Source: Methanosaeta sp. PtaU1.Bin112
GTDB lineage: Archaea; Halobacteriota; Methanosarcinia; Methanotrichales; Methanotrichaceae
Reading direction: 5' to 3'
Length of the DNA stretch: 64,000 nucleotides
NCBI GenBank assembly: GCA_002067705.1
Contig: MVRL01000193.1
Coordinates: 1 to 64,000, forward strand
How positions within the stretch are numbered: the first letter of the stretch is position 1; each line of letters opens with the position of its first letter. Below the pieces are notes generated by a model. The model was not told where the DNA came from, searched no databases, and saw only the letters and a list, made by a program, of their open reading frames with translations. Positions 17,122 to 25,197 of the stretch are shown one piece after another. Position numbers and translations under genes: made by a program.

Positions 17122-18108
17122 TTACTCATAGGTTCTTGGGAACTCTGCGACGGTAGGTGCCTTGAAGCAGGTGCAGTCAAAGACGCCCTTTGCGCCCTTG
17201 AGCCCGAGGTCTCCCCTGTAGGTTGTCGGCAGAGTGAGGTATCCACCGAAGCAGCAGGGCAGCCAGTCCTCCTTCTTCTGAATCAGATGGTAGGGTACTT
17301 CGAGAGTCATGTTCTTCTCGATGTGGTAGGTTCCCCAGTAATCCTCATCGATCTCGATGGAGGGCTTCTTCCAGGCGCTCTTGATATCCATGCCCAACTG
17401 GCTCAGTGTGTCCGGATTGGTTAAATCAGGCTGGGCGATGTTGGAATTATCCAGGTAATTCTCGTTTGCCTGCAGTACACCGATATGGGCTTTGCCGTCT
17501 GTTACATCCTCAACGATCTTCATCTGAGTGTAGCCAACGGATTCAAGCTCTGGGTCCCAGGTTATATTCCTCTTATCCTTGGCAACGATCTCCAACTCCT
17601 TATCCAGGGCATGAGCGTACTCTACCTCATGGTGCATGCTGGTACCGGCCAGATAGTTCTTTACCCAGGTCTTCTCCTTGAGCAGAGAGCTGTAGTCCAG
17701 TGGATTTGCTGCATAGTATCCATTGCCGACAGCGATCCTCATCGGCGCATAGACCATAGCTACATCCTCTTTGAACTGGATGCAATCCTGTGCGAAGTCG
17801 TTGTAATCGGAATATGCATAATGCGTCGAACGATCCAGGTTCTGGTAGGTGAGTGTGGACTCAGCGTTCAATGAGCCGGAGCCGTGAGCATAATTCTTGA
17901 CCGCGACGTTGCCAGCCTTGGCATACAGGTAGGTCATGAAGTAACCATTACCCTGTACACTCTGCTCAAAATCGAATGTCCTGTTGCTTTCCGCATATCC
18001 ATTCGGGTATGTCATGGTTGCAGGCCAAGTTGTAACTTGCTCAGGCCAAGCAGTTGAACATCCTATAAGAGCTACTAAAACCAATACTGTTAGTATAGCC
18101 TTCTTCAG
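17122..18108 (-). CDS. Secreted or lipid-anchored protein of unknown function, possible CTG start
   Basis: About 328 residues. The N-terminus M/L-K-K-A-I-L-T-V-L-V-L-V-A-L-I-G-C is a signal peptide ending in a lipobox-like L-I-G-C. The mature part is rich in Tyr, Asn and aromatic residues and ends with a Cys-containing segment (P-C-C-F-G-G, F-D-C-T-C). The longest frame uses GTG 18138, but a TATA box at 18143-18150 would place the transcript start near 18121, after that GTG. A strong GGAGGG at ~18118-18113 is followed six or seven bases later by CTG 18108, which begins a proper signal peptide. I recognise no family; it resembles lineage-specific secreted proteins of Methanothrix. Confidence 0.7.
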   Translation of the reverse strand: MKKAILTVLVLVALIGCSTAWPEQVTTWPATMTYPNGYAESNRTFDFEQSVQGNGYFMTYLYAKAGNVAVKNYAHGSGSLNAESTLTYQNLDRSTHYAYSDYNDFAQDCIQFKEDVAMVYAPMRIAVGNGYYAANPLDYSSLLKEKTWVKNYLAGTSMHHEVEYAHALDKELEIVAKDKRNITWDPELESVGYTQMKIVEDVTDGKAHIGVLQANENYLDNSNIAQPDLTNPDTLSQLGMDIKSAWKKPSIEIDEDYWGTYHIEKNMTLEVPYHLIQKKEDWLPCCFGGYLTLPTTYRGDLGLKGAKGVFDCTCFKAPTVAEFPRTYE

Positions 18109-18142
18109 ATCAATCCCTCCATCTAAAGCGAATGACACTATT

Positions 18143-18150
18143 CTTTAAAT
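18143..18150 (-). promoter_or_regulatory. TATA box of the secreted-protein gene
   Basis: Minus-strand ATTTAAAG. Typical spacing puts the RNA 5' end around 18121, leaving a short leader with GGAGGG before CTG 18108 and excluding the upstream in-frame GTG at 18138. Confidence 0.45.
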
Positions 18151-18302
18151 TATCCTGCTTTCCGTAAGTCAACGCACCTATTTTAATCTGTTGATTGCCT
18201 TTTTAAAAAAGCCGGCATAACATTCTCCTATTGGCAATCAGAATGCCTCAGAATCTCATAACCAAAAGGTTAATACGTGAGCGTTACTCGATAGGGAGTG
18301 GT

Positions 18303-18448
18303 ATGCTCGTTCCTATTGATCCTATGATCAGGTCATCTTTTGATCAAAATCATTTACAAGAGAGCCATGCCATCAGGCAGAGAATCAAATGGGATTAACT
18401 ATTATATATCTTGATTGATCTCGATCATATAATCCAAAAAACGAGCAT
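18303..18448. repeat. Noncoding inverted repeats and palindrome
   Basis: ATGCTCGTT at 18303-18311 is matched by its exact complement AACGAGCAT at 18440-18448. Inside lies the perfect palindrome TTTTGATCAAAA (18338-18349) and several further TGATC/GATC cores. A TATA-like ATTATATATC sits at 18401-18410. The arrangement looks like a regulatory region for the coiled-coil gene at 18581, whose leader would be about 150 nt. Confidence 0.4.
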
Positions 18449-18485
18449 GCAAGAGCCCCATAACGTATAGTGCAGTAAGAGAAGA

Positions 18486-18560
18486 CCCTTGCCGCTCAGG
18501 CAAGGGGTTTCCGGGTTTATTGGCCCCGATGAGGAAAGCCAAATCCCAGCCGCAGGCTGG
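18486..18560 (+). promoter_or_regulatory. Two hairpins in the leader of the coiled-coil gene
   Basis: CCCTTGCC (18486-18493) pairs perfectly with GGCAAGGG (18499-18506) around a 5-nt loop. CCAGCC (18546-18551) pairs with GGCTGG (18555-18560) around GCA. The second hairpin ends 4 nt before an AGGAGG (18564-18569), so it could affect ribosome access. No known riboswitch consensus recognised. Confidence 0.4.
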
Positions 18561-18580
18561 AACAGGAGGACAAACGGGGG

Positions 18581-19441
18581 ATGCTGGCAGAACTAGAAGA
18601 TAAGAGAGGCAAACTCAGACAGGAGTCCCTTGCCTTCAAGGATCGAAGAAGCCAACTGAATGCTGAAGCAAGCAAATGGGCTGCTAAGCGAAATGAGCTG
18701 AACAAAGCCACCAAAGAGCTAATAGACAAGGCCCAGGAACTTAAGAAGCTTCGAGATGAGAATAATAAGAATGTGGCTGATTCCAAGAAGGATCGGGATG
18801 AGTACAACGAGAAGACCAATCAGCTCTATGCAAGGATAGACGAGATCCGCAAGAAGTACAACCTCACTGGAGAGCGCTCCATAAGGGATCTGCGCCGCGA
18901 GATCGATCACCTGGAGTTCCGGCAGCAGACTGAGGTCTTAAGTCCAGACAAGGAGAAGCAGCTGGTCGACAAGATCGCTGCCTTGCATTCTGAGTTTAAA
19001 GGACGAAAAGAGCAGCTTGAGAAGAATGAGGAGCTTAGGAAGCTTCTCGATGAGGCCCAAGCCATGAGGGATCAGGCTTCTGAGCACCACGATAAGGTCA
19101 CAAAGTTCGCGGAGATGGCCCAGGAGTATCACGATCAGATGATTGCTACCTTCAAGGAAGCCGATCAGACTCGTGCTGAAGCCGATGCTGCTCACAAGGA
19201 GTTCGTGAAGGCCCAGGAGGCCGCAGATGAGCAACATAAGGAGTTCATCCGCACTCAGAGAGAGGTTCGCGACTTCGAAAAGGTCATTGTGGGCATGAAG
19301 AAGAAGAACCGGGACATCAAGGAAGATCGCGCCAAAGAGGTTGCCAAGCGCGAGGCCGAGGATATCCTTACTCACTTCAGGCAGGGCGAGAAGCTGAGCA
19401 CAGTCGACCTGCTAAGGTTGCAGCGTGCTGGCCTGGTTTGA
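18581..19441 (+). CDS. Conserved archaeal coiled-coil protein (DUF7121-like)
   Basis: 286 residues, almost entirely charged heptad coiled coil: L-E-D-K-R-G-K-L-R-Q-E at the start, repeated R-x-E-L-N-K/A units, a central non-coiled region (N-L-T-G-E-R-S-I-R-D-L-R-R-E-I-D-H-L-E-F split) and a C-terminal segment with D-I-L-T-H-F-R-Q-G-E-K-L-S-T-V-D-L-L. It matches the widespread euryarchaeal family sometimes mis-annotated as phosphoserine phosphatase. The frame stays open and heptad-like up to 18533 upstream, so the true start may be earlier at a non-ATG codon; AGGAGG at 18564 suits ATG 18581. Function unknown; possibly chromosome or ribosome associated. Confidence 0.8.
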   Translation: MLAELEDKRGKLRQESLAFKDRRSQLNAEASKWAAKRNELNKATKELIDKAQELKKLRDENNKNVADSKKDRDEYNEKTNQLYARIDEIRKKYNLTGERSIRDLRREIDHLEFRQQTEVLSPDKEKQLVDKIAALHSEFKGRKEQLEKNEELRKLLDEAQAMRDQASEHHDKVTKFAEMAQEYHDQMIATFKEADQTRAEADAAHKEFVKAQEAADEQHKEFIRTQREVRDFEKVIVGMKKKNRDIKEDRAKEVAKREAEDILTHFRQGEKLSTVDLLRLQRAGLV

Positions 19442-19552
19442 TTTGCGTTAAACTCAATATTTATGGGCAGAGGATCTGCCCCTCTTAGATTTTATAAGAT
19501 ACAGATTTTGCAGCCTATTTAGATGCTTCTGTAGGCCGATTATCTGCTTTAC

Positions 19553-20098
19553 ATGCAAGACCGCAACCTTTTAAGCCTTCTCATCAGATCGGAATTGATG
19601 AATGAGATTTCTCTGCTCTTCGGAAGGCCGGCGACAAGAGACAAAAGTCTCCTCATTTCAGCTATAAAGGATCTACAGTCCCGTCATGGCTGCATAGCGC
19701 AGGCCCTGGACGCAGATATGATCGCAAGTGAGCGGCACATTTGCTTTGCTGTCCAGAAGGCTTTAGCAGCTTTTTCCGAGCAGAGAAATATTGCAAAAGA
19801 TGCAGGGATGGAGATCATGCGTTACGCCTCTGGAGAGAGGCAGATTGAAAGGTGCCTATTCATGCGAGTATCCGAACGCACGGAGAGAATAGCTCTGGTC
19901 CTCGTTGGCTGCCGCCCCCTGCCGGATGACCGGGAGCTATCCATGATCATAGATCTGGATGGGAAAGGTTGTCTGCTCTGTGCCAAGGCCTTAATAGAGG
20001 CTTTTAATATCTCTTCAGAGGAGCTATCTGCCGTAGGGGAGGATAGGATCGAGGATCTGGTCATCGAAAGGGTGGCCCTGGTGGACACATACCGCTAA
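19553..20098 (+). CDS. cgi121: KEOPS complex subunit Cgi121
   Basis: 181 residues. The conserved core R-Y-A-S-G-E-R-Q-I-E (residues ~96-105), the following strand I-A-L-V-L-V-G and the Q-K-A-L-A-A-F helix identify Cgi121, which binds Bud32 and helps load tRNA in the KEOPS complex for t6A37 synthesis. Other KEOPS genes (kae1, bud32, pcc1) are not in the window. The next gene (DUF2150) follows after 28 nt on the same strand. Confidence 0.85.
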   Translation: MQDRNLLSLLIRSELMNEISLLFGRPATRDKSLLISAIKDLQSRHGCIAQALDADMIASERHICFAVQKALAAFSEQRNIAKDAGMEIMRYASGERQIERCLFMRVSERTERIALVLVGCRPLPDDRELSMIIDLDGKGCLLCAKALIEAFNISSEELSAVGEDRIEDLVIERVALVDTYR

Positions 20099-20126
20099 AA
20101 CTGAATAACTGAGGATGAGTTGTAAA

Positions 20127-20726
20127 ATGAAGGAAGAATTCTACACCGAGAAGCGATGGCTCAACTGGATGAATAAGGTTAAGGACAGCAACTTCAAGCT
20201 CACTGAGGCGGATGATAAGAACTCGGGTGCCGTCTTCATCTACATCATGGATGATGTGGTGCTGGCCTGCCTGAAGGTGATAGCCCGATGCGAGCGCACG
20301 ATCATATCGCCTGAAGAGGCTCTGGCCGAGATTGCCGCCATCAGATCGATTGTATTTTCCAAGGCCGAATCCATGGGAGAGGATGCCGATTTGATGCTTG
20401 AGTCTCTCAAGACCTCCCTTGCCGCTGTATTCGTCTCCAGCCAGCGCTATATCATTGGAGACTTCGATCGCGAAACACCCCTGGAAGAGATCGTGGCGAA
20501 GGCAGTTGCTGCTGAAAAAGAGGAGAACCTCGATGGCGCATTTGATCTGCTCAGTCAGGTAGGGGCAAGGGTGATAGGCGGAGAGAGCCTTCCTGAGATT
20601 GGCGAGATTCCCTATTGCATGACGGCAGAGCTTATGGATGGAATTGATGCCATATCTGCGGCAATGCTGGGCGATGATAGCTACAAAGATGATGATGGAT
20701 CGGAAGATGTGGGTGGGATTGACTAG
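20127..20726 (+). CDS. DUF2150 family protein
   Basis: 199 residues from ATG 20127. Family features are the N-terminal F-Y-T-E-K-R-W-L-N-W, the acidic linker, F-I-Y-I-M-D-D-V-V-L-A-C-L-K and the long helical C-terminal half with an Asp/Glu-rich tail. An earlier in-frame ATG (20115) is only 1 nt from the GAGGATGAG ribosome site, so the second ATG is preferred. DUF2150 is confined to euryarchaea and has no known function. It follows cgi121, possibly cotranscribed, and converges on map. Confidence 0.85.
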   Translation: MKEEFYTEKRWLNWMNKVKDSNFKLTEADDKNSGAVFIYIMDDVVLACLKVIARCERTIISPEEALAEIAAIRSIVFSKAESMGEDADLMLESLKTSLAAVFVSSQRYIIGDFDRETPLEEIVAKAVAAEKEENLDGAFDLLSQVGARVIGGESLPEIGEIPYCMTAELMDGIDAISAAMLGDDSYKDDDGSEDVGGID

Positions 20727-21604
20727 ATAGATCTGGTTATTACCTCGCATCCTTTATCGGAAACGATAACCGTGTGCTCGGCCTGGGAGACCAGGGCTCC
20801 TTCCACCTCCCAAAGTACCGGATATTTGTGCACGCTTCCACTACGCAGCAGCTGCATGAGCGCATATTCTGCTCTCTCGGCTTGCAGCCAGCGCCTGGCA
20901 AAGGGAAGTGTCTTGTATTCTTCTGAGATCTCTTTTAGAAGCGTTCTCGCTGCAGGGAGGCGAACTGGTCGCATGGCAGAAAGACCATAGATCTCGCAAT
21001 TCTGGGCCTCGCTGATCCTGCCTGAGCCGTTGGTGGCAAAGGGCTCAATGGCGATGACATCTCCTTCTTTCAAGACCGTTCCCTTCTCCATAGCTCTGTT
21101 GGGCACAGCAGGCTCGTCGTGGGCCAGATATCTGGATAGACCGTGGCCCGTCAAATTGTAAACCGGCTTGTAGCCGTAACCTGTTATGGCCTCTTCTATG
21201 ACCTTTCCGATTTGGGCAGTGTCTGTTCCAGGACCGATTATCTCCAAAGCCGCTTGCAGAGCGGAACGGGAGGCTTCGACCAGCTTATCATGGCCGCTCA
21301 GGTCAACGGTTATGGCGGAATCCGCGATATAGCCGTCCACATGAACACCTACATCAAGCTTGACCATGTTTTCTCCAAAGCGGGCGGTATCATTGGGCGA
21401 AGGCGTGTAATGAGCTGCGTTTCTGTCCAGAGATATATTGCAGGGAAAAGCAGGCTTTGCGCCTTTTGATCTGATTGAACCTTCAACGAAGTTTGCCACA
21501 TCGAGCAGAGACGCGCCCAGCTCAACTCGCGGACCCGCCTCAGCCAGCACCTCAGCCAGGATCCTGCCTGCCGTCCTGTACTTCTCCCGTATCTCCGTCT
21601 CCAT
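20723..21604 (-). CDS. map: Methionine aminopeptidase, type II
   Basis: Removes initiator methionine. 293 residues from ATG 21604, which has AGGTG six bases upstream; a TTG at 21613 is in frame but lacks such spacing. Metal ligands are readable: D in V-K-L-D-V-G-V-H, D in Y-I-A-D-S-A-I-T-V-D, H in L-T-G-H-G-L, E in I-A-I-E-P-F-A-T and E near the C-terminal S-Q-A-E-H-T-V-I-V. The insert typical of type II enzymes is present. Last gene of a minus-strand operon with pepQ, GGGPS and rpl40e; its end overlaps the DUF2150 gene by 4 nt. Confidence 0.95.
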   Translation of the reverse strand: METEIREKYRTAGRILAEVLAEAGPRVELGASLLDVANFVEGSIRSKGAKPAFPCNISLDRNAAHYTPSPNDTARFGENMVKLDVGVHVDGYIADSAITVDLSGHDKLVEASRSALQAALEIIGPGTDTAQIGKVIEEAITGYGYKPVYNLTGHGLSRYLAHDEPAVPNRAMEKGTVLKEGDVIAIEPFATNGSGRISEAQNCEIYGLSAMRPVRLPAARTLLKEISEEYKTLPFARRWLQAERAEYALMQLLRSGSVHKYPVLWEVEGALVSQAEHTVIVSDKGCEVITRSI

Positions 21605-21613
21605 TGATAACAC

Positions 21614-22759
21614 CTAAATGACAAGCTTTTTTTCAAATAACGTGAGGTTCTTACAGCCGTCTTTCTTTACGACGACCATATCCTCCATGCGCACGCCGCC
21701 GATATCGGGATAGTAAAGTCCGGGTTCTACGGTTACTACGCAGTTTTCCGGCAGAATCTCGCCCGCATCGCTCAGCGAGGGTTTCTCGTGCACATCCAGG
21801 CCCACGCCATGTCCGGTTGAATGGGTGAAACCCCGGCCCTCAGTCTCAGGAAATCCCTGATCACGAAAGACCTCTGATACCCGAGAGTGGACCTCCTTGC
21901 CCGAAACCCCGGCTCGGATCGCTCGCAGGCCCTCGGCCTGTGCCAGGCATACCGCCTCGTAGATCTCTTGGACATCGAGCGGTGCCTCTCCTTTGAGAAC
22001 CGTGCGGGTCATATCGGCAAAGTAGCGGCTGCTCTTGTTGCGCGGAAAGATATCTATTACTATGGGTGAATTGGCGGCCAACGGTCCGTTTCCTCGCGCA
22101 TGAGGATCTGCTGCCTGTGGGCCCCCGGCAACAATGGTGTCCAAGCTCTCGCAGCCATCCTCAAGCAAGGATATCTCAATGGCACTGCGAACTTTTTCCG
22201 AGGTGAGTGGCTGGCTATCGCTGTAGAGCCAATCCCTCTGGATCTTGCAGCTGTCGATCAGGCAAATTGCCTGAGCCATAGCTCTCTCGCAGGCCCTCTG
22301 TGCTTTCTCGATGGCTAAGAGCTCTTCCTGTGTCTTTGCTACTCGAGCAAGTGAGGCTGGGCTCTCCATTACAGTGACCGCGAAATCCTTGATCAGATGC
22401 TGGTATAGGCCGGCTGGAAACCGATACGGCACTCCCAGATGCTTTATGCCGCAATCCCGCAAAAGATCTGTCAGAACCCGGCCATAGGCCTCTTCTGAAT
22501 TCTCGCAAATCTTCAGCTTTTCTTTAATACGGTACTGTGATGTGCTCAAAATTCTGTCTGCAATGGACTCTTTGTCCGCTCTTCCTATTTCCATAGAAGA
22601 GACGAGCAGCGTGCTCTTCTCCTGAGCAAGAAAGGCAAATCGATCGCCTGCCAGGAAATGAGAGAGATAAAATATATCGGCATCGCAGATACTGTCGCCG
22701 ACAAAGAGAAAGCCGTCCAGATTATGCCGGTCTAGAAATGTCTGGATAGGAGAAGGCAC
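21614..22759 (-). CDS. pepQ: M24-family Xaa-Pro peptidase
   Basis: 381 residues. The N-terminal creatinase-like domain (~1-150) is followed by a pita-bread catalytic domain with metal ligands in I-D-I-F-P-R (Asp), F-A-D-M-T-R-T (Asp), S-T-G-H-G-V-G-L-D-V-H-E (His), V-T-V-E-P-G-L-Y (Glu) and G-V-R-M-E-D (Glu). It cleaves X-Pro bonds in small peptides. Start GTG 22759, with AAGGT upstream overlapping the stop of the GGGP synthase gene. Operon position next to map suggests joint peptide turnover. Confidence 0.9.
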   Translation of the reverse strand: MPSPIQTFLDRHNLDGFLFVGDSICDADIFYLSHFLAGDRFAFLAQEKSTLLVSSMEIGRADKESIADRILSTSQYRIKEKLKICENSEEAYGRVLTDLLRDCGIKHLGVPYRFPAGLYQHLIKDFAVTVMESPASLARVAKTQEELLAIEKAQRACERAMAQAICLIDSCKIQRDWLYSDSQPLTSEKVRSAIEISLLEDGCESLDTIVAGGPQAADPHARGNGPLAANSPIVIDIFPRNKSSRYFADMTRTVLKGEAPLDVQEIYEAVCLAQAEGLRAIRAGVSGKEVHSRVSEVFRDQGFPETEGRGFTHSTGHGVGLDVHEKPSLSDAGEILPENCVVTVEPGLYYPDIGGVRMEDMVVVKKDGCKNLTLFEKKLVI

Positions 22760-22765
22760 AAATAG

Positions 22766-23524
22766 CTACCTTCGAATGGATTTTGTCAGCCCGGATACGA
22801 ATGAGGCTACGTCCTGGCTCTTCTCTACCCCGGTTCCCGTGACGATCAGGTCGGCTCCGGCTGCGACCATCTCTGCTGCTGTCTCTCCGGAACGAATTCC
22901 TCCGCCGACAATGAGCATAACATCTCCCAGGAGCTTCTTGACCATGGCGACCATGCCGACCGGAACAGGAGAGTCTGCGCCTGACCCGGCTTCCAGGTAT
23001 ACGAGCCTCATGCCCATGTATTTGGCGGACAGGGCATAAGCGGCAGCCAGTTCCGGCTTCCTTCGCGGTATCAGGCGGGCATCGCCCACAAAGCCCACTG
23101 TTCCCCCCGGCTCAATTATGATGTATGCCATGGGTATGGGCTCAAGGCCGTAACGGAAGACAAGAGGAGCACCAAGCGCCTGGTTTTCCACGATGTAAGC
23201 AGGGGTGCGGGAGTTCAGCAGGCTCATAAAGAAGACTGCATCCGCATTTTCGCATAAGCCGGCCACGCTGCTGGGAAACAGAATTACAGGAAGATCTGTC
23301 TTCTCTTTGATCTCCCTCACAGTCTCGTGAAGCAGAAGGCCAGCCGCACCCACCGAGCCGCCTACCATGATGGCATCCGTGCCGCCGCGGGCAGCGGCCT
23401 GGGCCATGGACCCTGCCTGGGCCGGGCTCTGAGAATCCGGATCGATCAGCGTCAGATGTCCGGCTCCTCTGTCGGCGACCGCTCCGGCAAGCAGCAGCTC
23501 GACCTTTCCCCTCTTAAGAGTCAT
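22766..23524 (-). CDS. Geranylgeranylglyceryl phosphate synthase
   Basis: Forms the first ether bond of archaeal membrane lipids from sn-glycerol-1-phosphate and GGPP. 252-residue TIM barrel. Family motifs: L-T-L-I-D-P-D, D-A-I-M-V-G-G-S, L-F-P-S-S (in V-I-L-F-P-S-S-V-A-G), Y-L-E-A-G-S-G and I-V-G-G-G-I-R-S-G with a final A-D-L-I-V-T-G-T. ATG 23524 overlaps the stop of rpl40e (TGATGA), so the genes are coupled. Diagnostic for archaea. Confidence 0.95.
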   Translation of the reverse strand: MTLKRGKVELLLAGAVADRGAGHLTLIDPDSQSPAQAGSMAQAAARGGTDAIMVGGSVGAAGLLLHETVREIKEKTDLPVILFPSSVAGLCENADAVFFMSLLNSRTPAYIVENQALGAPLVFRYGLEPIPMAYIIIEPGGTVGFVGDARLIPRRKPELAAAYALSAKYMGMRLVYLEAGSGADSPVPVGMVAMVKKLLGDVMLIVGGGIRSGETAAEMVAAGADLIVTGTGVEKSQDVASFVSGLTKSIRR

Positions 23525-23673
23525 CAAGCGGTCTTATTTTCCTTGGATTTCATCCTCAGTCCTTTGTAGCCGCACTTGCGGCAGCGAGTTGCCCTTACTG
23601 GATTTCGTGCGTTGCAGTTCATGCATATCTTGAGATTCAATATTCGCTTTTCAGCTTCTGGAAATCTAGCCAT
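23524..23673 (-). CDS. rpl40e: 50S ribosomal protein L40e
   Basis: 49 residues. [10 protein letters not shown] start and a four-cysteine zinc ribbon C-M-N-C ... C-R-K-C-G-Y-K, then L-R-x-K, all characteristic of archaeal eL40. The gene is first in the minus-strand operon and overlaps the GGGP synthase start. The -CAT at 23671 is preceded (minus strand) by AAGGTT; a TATA-like AATTATAG is about 45 nt upstream. Confidence 0.95.
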   Translation of the reverse strand: MARFPEAEKRILNLKICMNCNARNPVRATRCRKCGYKGLRMKSKENKTA

Positions 23674-23900
23674 AACCTTATCGCCTTTTTCTGTTTGGAT
23701 ATGAAGCTTTCTATAATTATTAGCGCCGGGGTTGGGATTTTCATGAGCAAGCTATTGCGCTTGCCGCATTTTGAACCCAAGCGTCCCAGGAAGGGACAAC
23801 AGGTCTCGAGCCTGCCGCGTATGAACTCCTGTGGCCTTGCCGCCTGCAGAAATTGTCCGCTCTGCCACCCCGGCCCTTGTAAATCTCCGTCTGACCCATG

Positions 23901-23909
23901 CTTTATATC
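23901..23909 (+). promoter_or_regulatory. TATA box of malic enzyme gene
   Basis: CTTTATATC lies ~50 nt before the ATG, giving a leader of about 25 nt that includes the AGGAG ribosome site. Confidence 0.45.
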
Positions 23910-23955
23910 TGTTGCTCCTCTCTATTAGCGGCAGGACCCTAAAACAGGAGTTGTT

Positions 23956-25197
23956 ATGTCTCTTAGAGATGATGCTTTAGCATTTCATAAAGAAGCCAGG
24001 GGCAAGATTGCCATCCACAGCAAGGTGCCCTGCACAACGGTGCGTGACCTTTCATTGGCTTATACTCCCGGGGTGGCAGAACCCTGTCGCGAGATCGAAC
24101 GCAATCCGGACGATGTTTATGAATATACCTCAAAGGGCAATATCGTCGCCGTGGTAACTGATGGAACCGCTGTTCTGGGTTTGGGTGATATCGGGTCGCT
24201 GGCATCCATACCGGTGATGGAAGGAAAGGCCATTTTATTCAAGAATTTCGCGGGCATAGATGCTTTTCCCATTGCGGTGGGCAGCAAGGACCCATCGGTC
24301 ATCGTGGAGACTGTGGCCAGGATTGAGGGGGTCTTCGGCGGGATCAACCTGGAGGACATCAGTGCCCCTCGATGCTTCGAGGTGGAGGGGCGCCTCAAGA
24401 AGCTCCTCTCGATACCCGTGTTTCACGATGATCAGCATGGCACCGCCGTGGTCGCCCTGGCGGCACTCATCAATGCCCTGAAGGTTGTCGGCAAGAGCTT
24501 CGACCAGGTGAAGGTCGCCGTGAGCGGCGCTGGCGCAGCTGGAATCGCAGTCACCAAATTCCTCTACAGCTTCGGGGTAAAGGATGCCATACTCTGCGAT
24601 AGCCGGGGCGTTATCCACCAGGGCAGGTCCGACCTGAATCCTGCCAAGCAGGAGATTGCCCGCATGACCAATCCGAGAAATGTCACGGGCAGTCTGGCCG
24701 ATGCCATAAAGGGGGCTGACGTCTTCTTGGGCCTTTCAGTGGCAGGCATTGTGACGCCTGATATGGTCGAGAGCATGGCTGAGGATGCCATAGTCTTTGC
24801 CATGGCCAATCCAGTGCCAGAGATCATGCCGGAAAATGCCTTGCAGGCGGGAGCGCGAGTGGTTGCCACCGGCAGGTCTGATTTCCCCAATCAGGTCAAC
24901 AATGTCCTGGGCTTTCCAGGGATCTTTCGCGGTGCTCTGGATGTGAGGGCATCGGACATCAATGAGGCTATGAAGGTCGCAGCCTCGCGAGCTATCGCCG
25001 GACTGGTGGAGAGCGTCTCCGAAAGGTGCATCATTCCCTCGCCACTGGATCGAAGGGTAGTCCCGGCGGTGGCTGCAGCCGTTGCTCGCGCGGCCATAGA
25101 GACGGGCGTGGCCCGCGCCCCTATGGACCCCTCCGAGGTGGCAAAAAAGGCAGAGGCGATGGTGGCCTGCCTGGAAAAGAGCCCTTGCCATTCATGA
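23956..25197 (+). CDS. Malic enzyme (decarboxylating malate dehydrogenase)
   Basis: Oxidatively decarboxylates malate to pyruvate with NAD(P). 413 residues, the short (bacterial/archaeal) form without the phosphotransacetylase tail. Tyr and Lys region: L-A-Y-T-P-G-V-A-E-P-C and V-M-E-G-K-A-I-L-F-K; metal site E-D-I-S-A-P-R-C-F and H-D-D-Q-H-G-T-A; Rossmann motif S-G-A-G-A-A-G-I-A. AGGAG precedes the ATG. It may supply pyruvate or NADPH. Its stop overlaps the end of the convergent C1A peptidase gene by 6 nt. Confidence 0.93.
   Translation: MSLRDDALAFHKEARGKIAIHSKVPCTTVRDLSLAYTPGVAEPCREIERNPDDVYEYTSKGNIVAVVTDGTAVLGLGDIGSLASIPVMEGKAILFKNFAGIDAFPIAVGSKDPSVIVETVARIEGVFGGINLEDISAPRCFEVEGRLKKLLSIPVFHDDQHGTAVVALAALINALKVVGKSFDQVKVAVSGAGAAGIAVTKFLYSFGVKDAILCDSRGVIHQGRSDLNPAKQEIARMTNPRNVTGSLADAIKGADVFLGLSVAGIVTPDMVESMAEDAIVFAMANPVPEIMPENALQAGARVVATGRSDFPNQVNNVLGFPGIFRGALDVRASDINEAMKVAASRAIAGLVESVSERCIIPSPLDRRVVPAVAAAVARAAIETGVARAPMDPSEVAKKAEAMVACLEKSPCHS

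Noticed and set aside
23695-23928. 77-codon plus-strand frame between rpl40e and malic enzyme
   Set aside because: Cys/Pro-rich composition without pattern; the region holds the two promoters instead.
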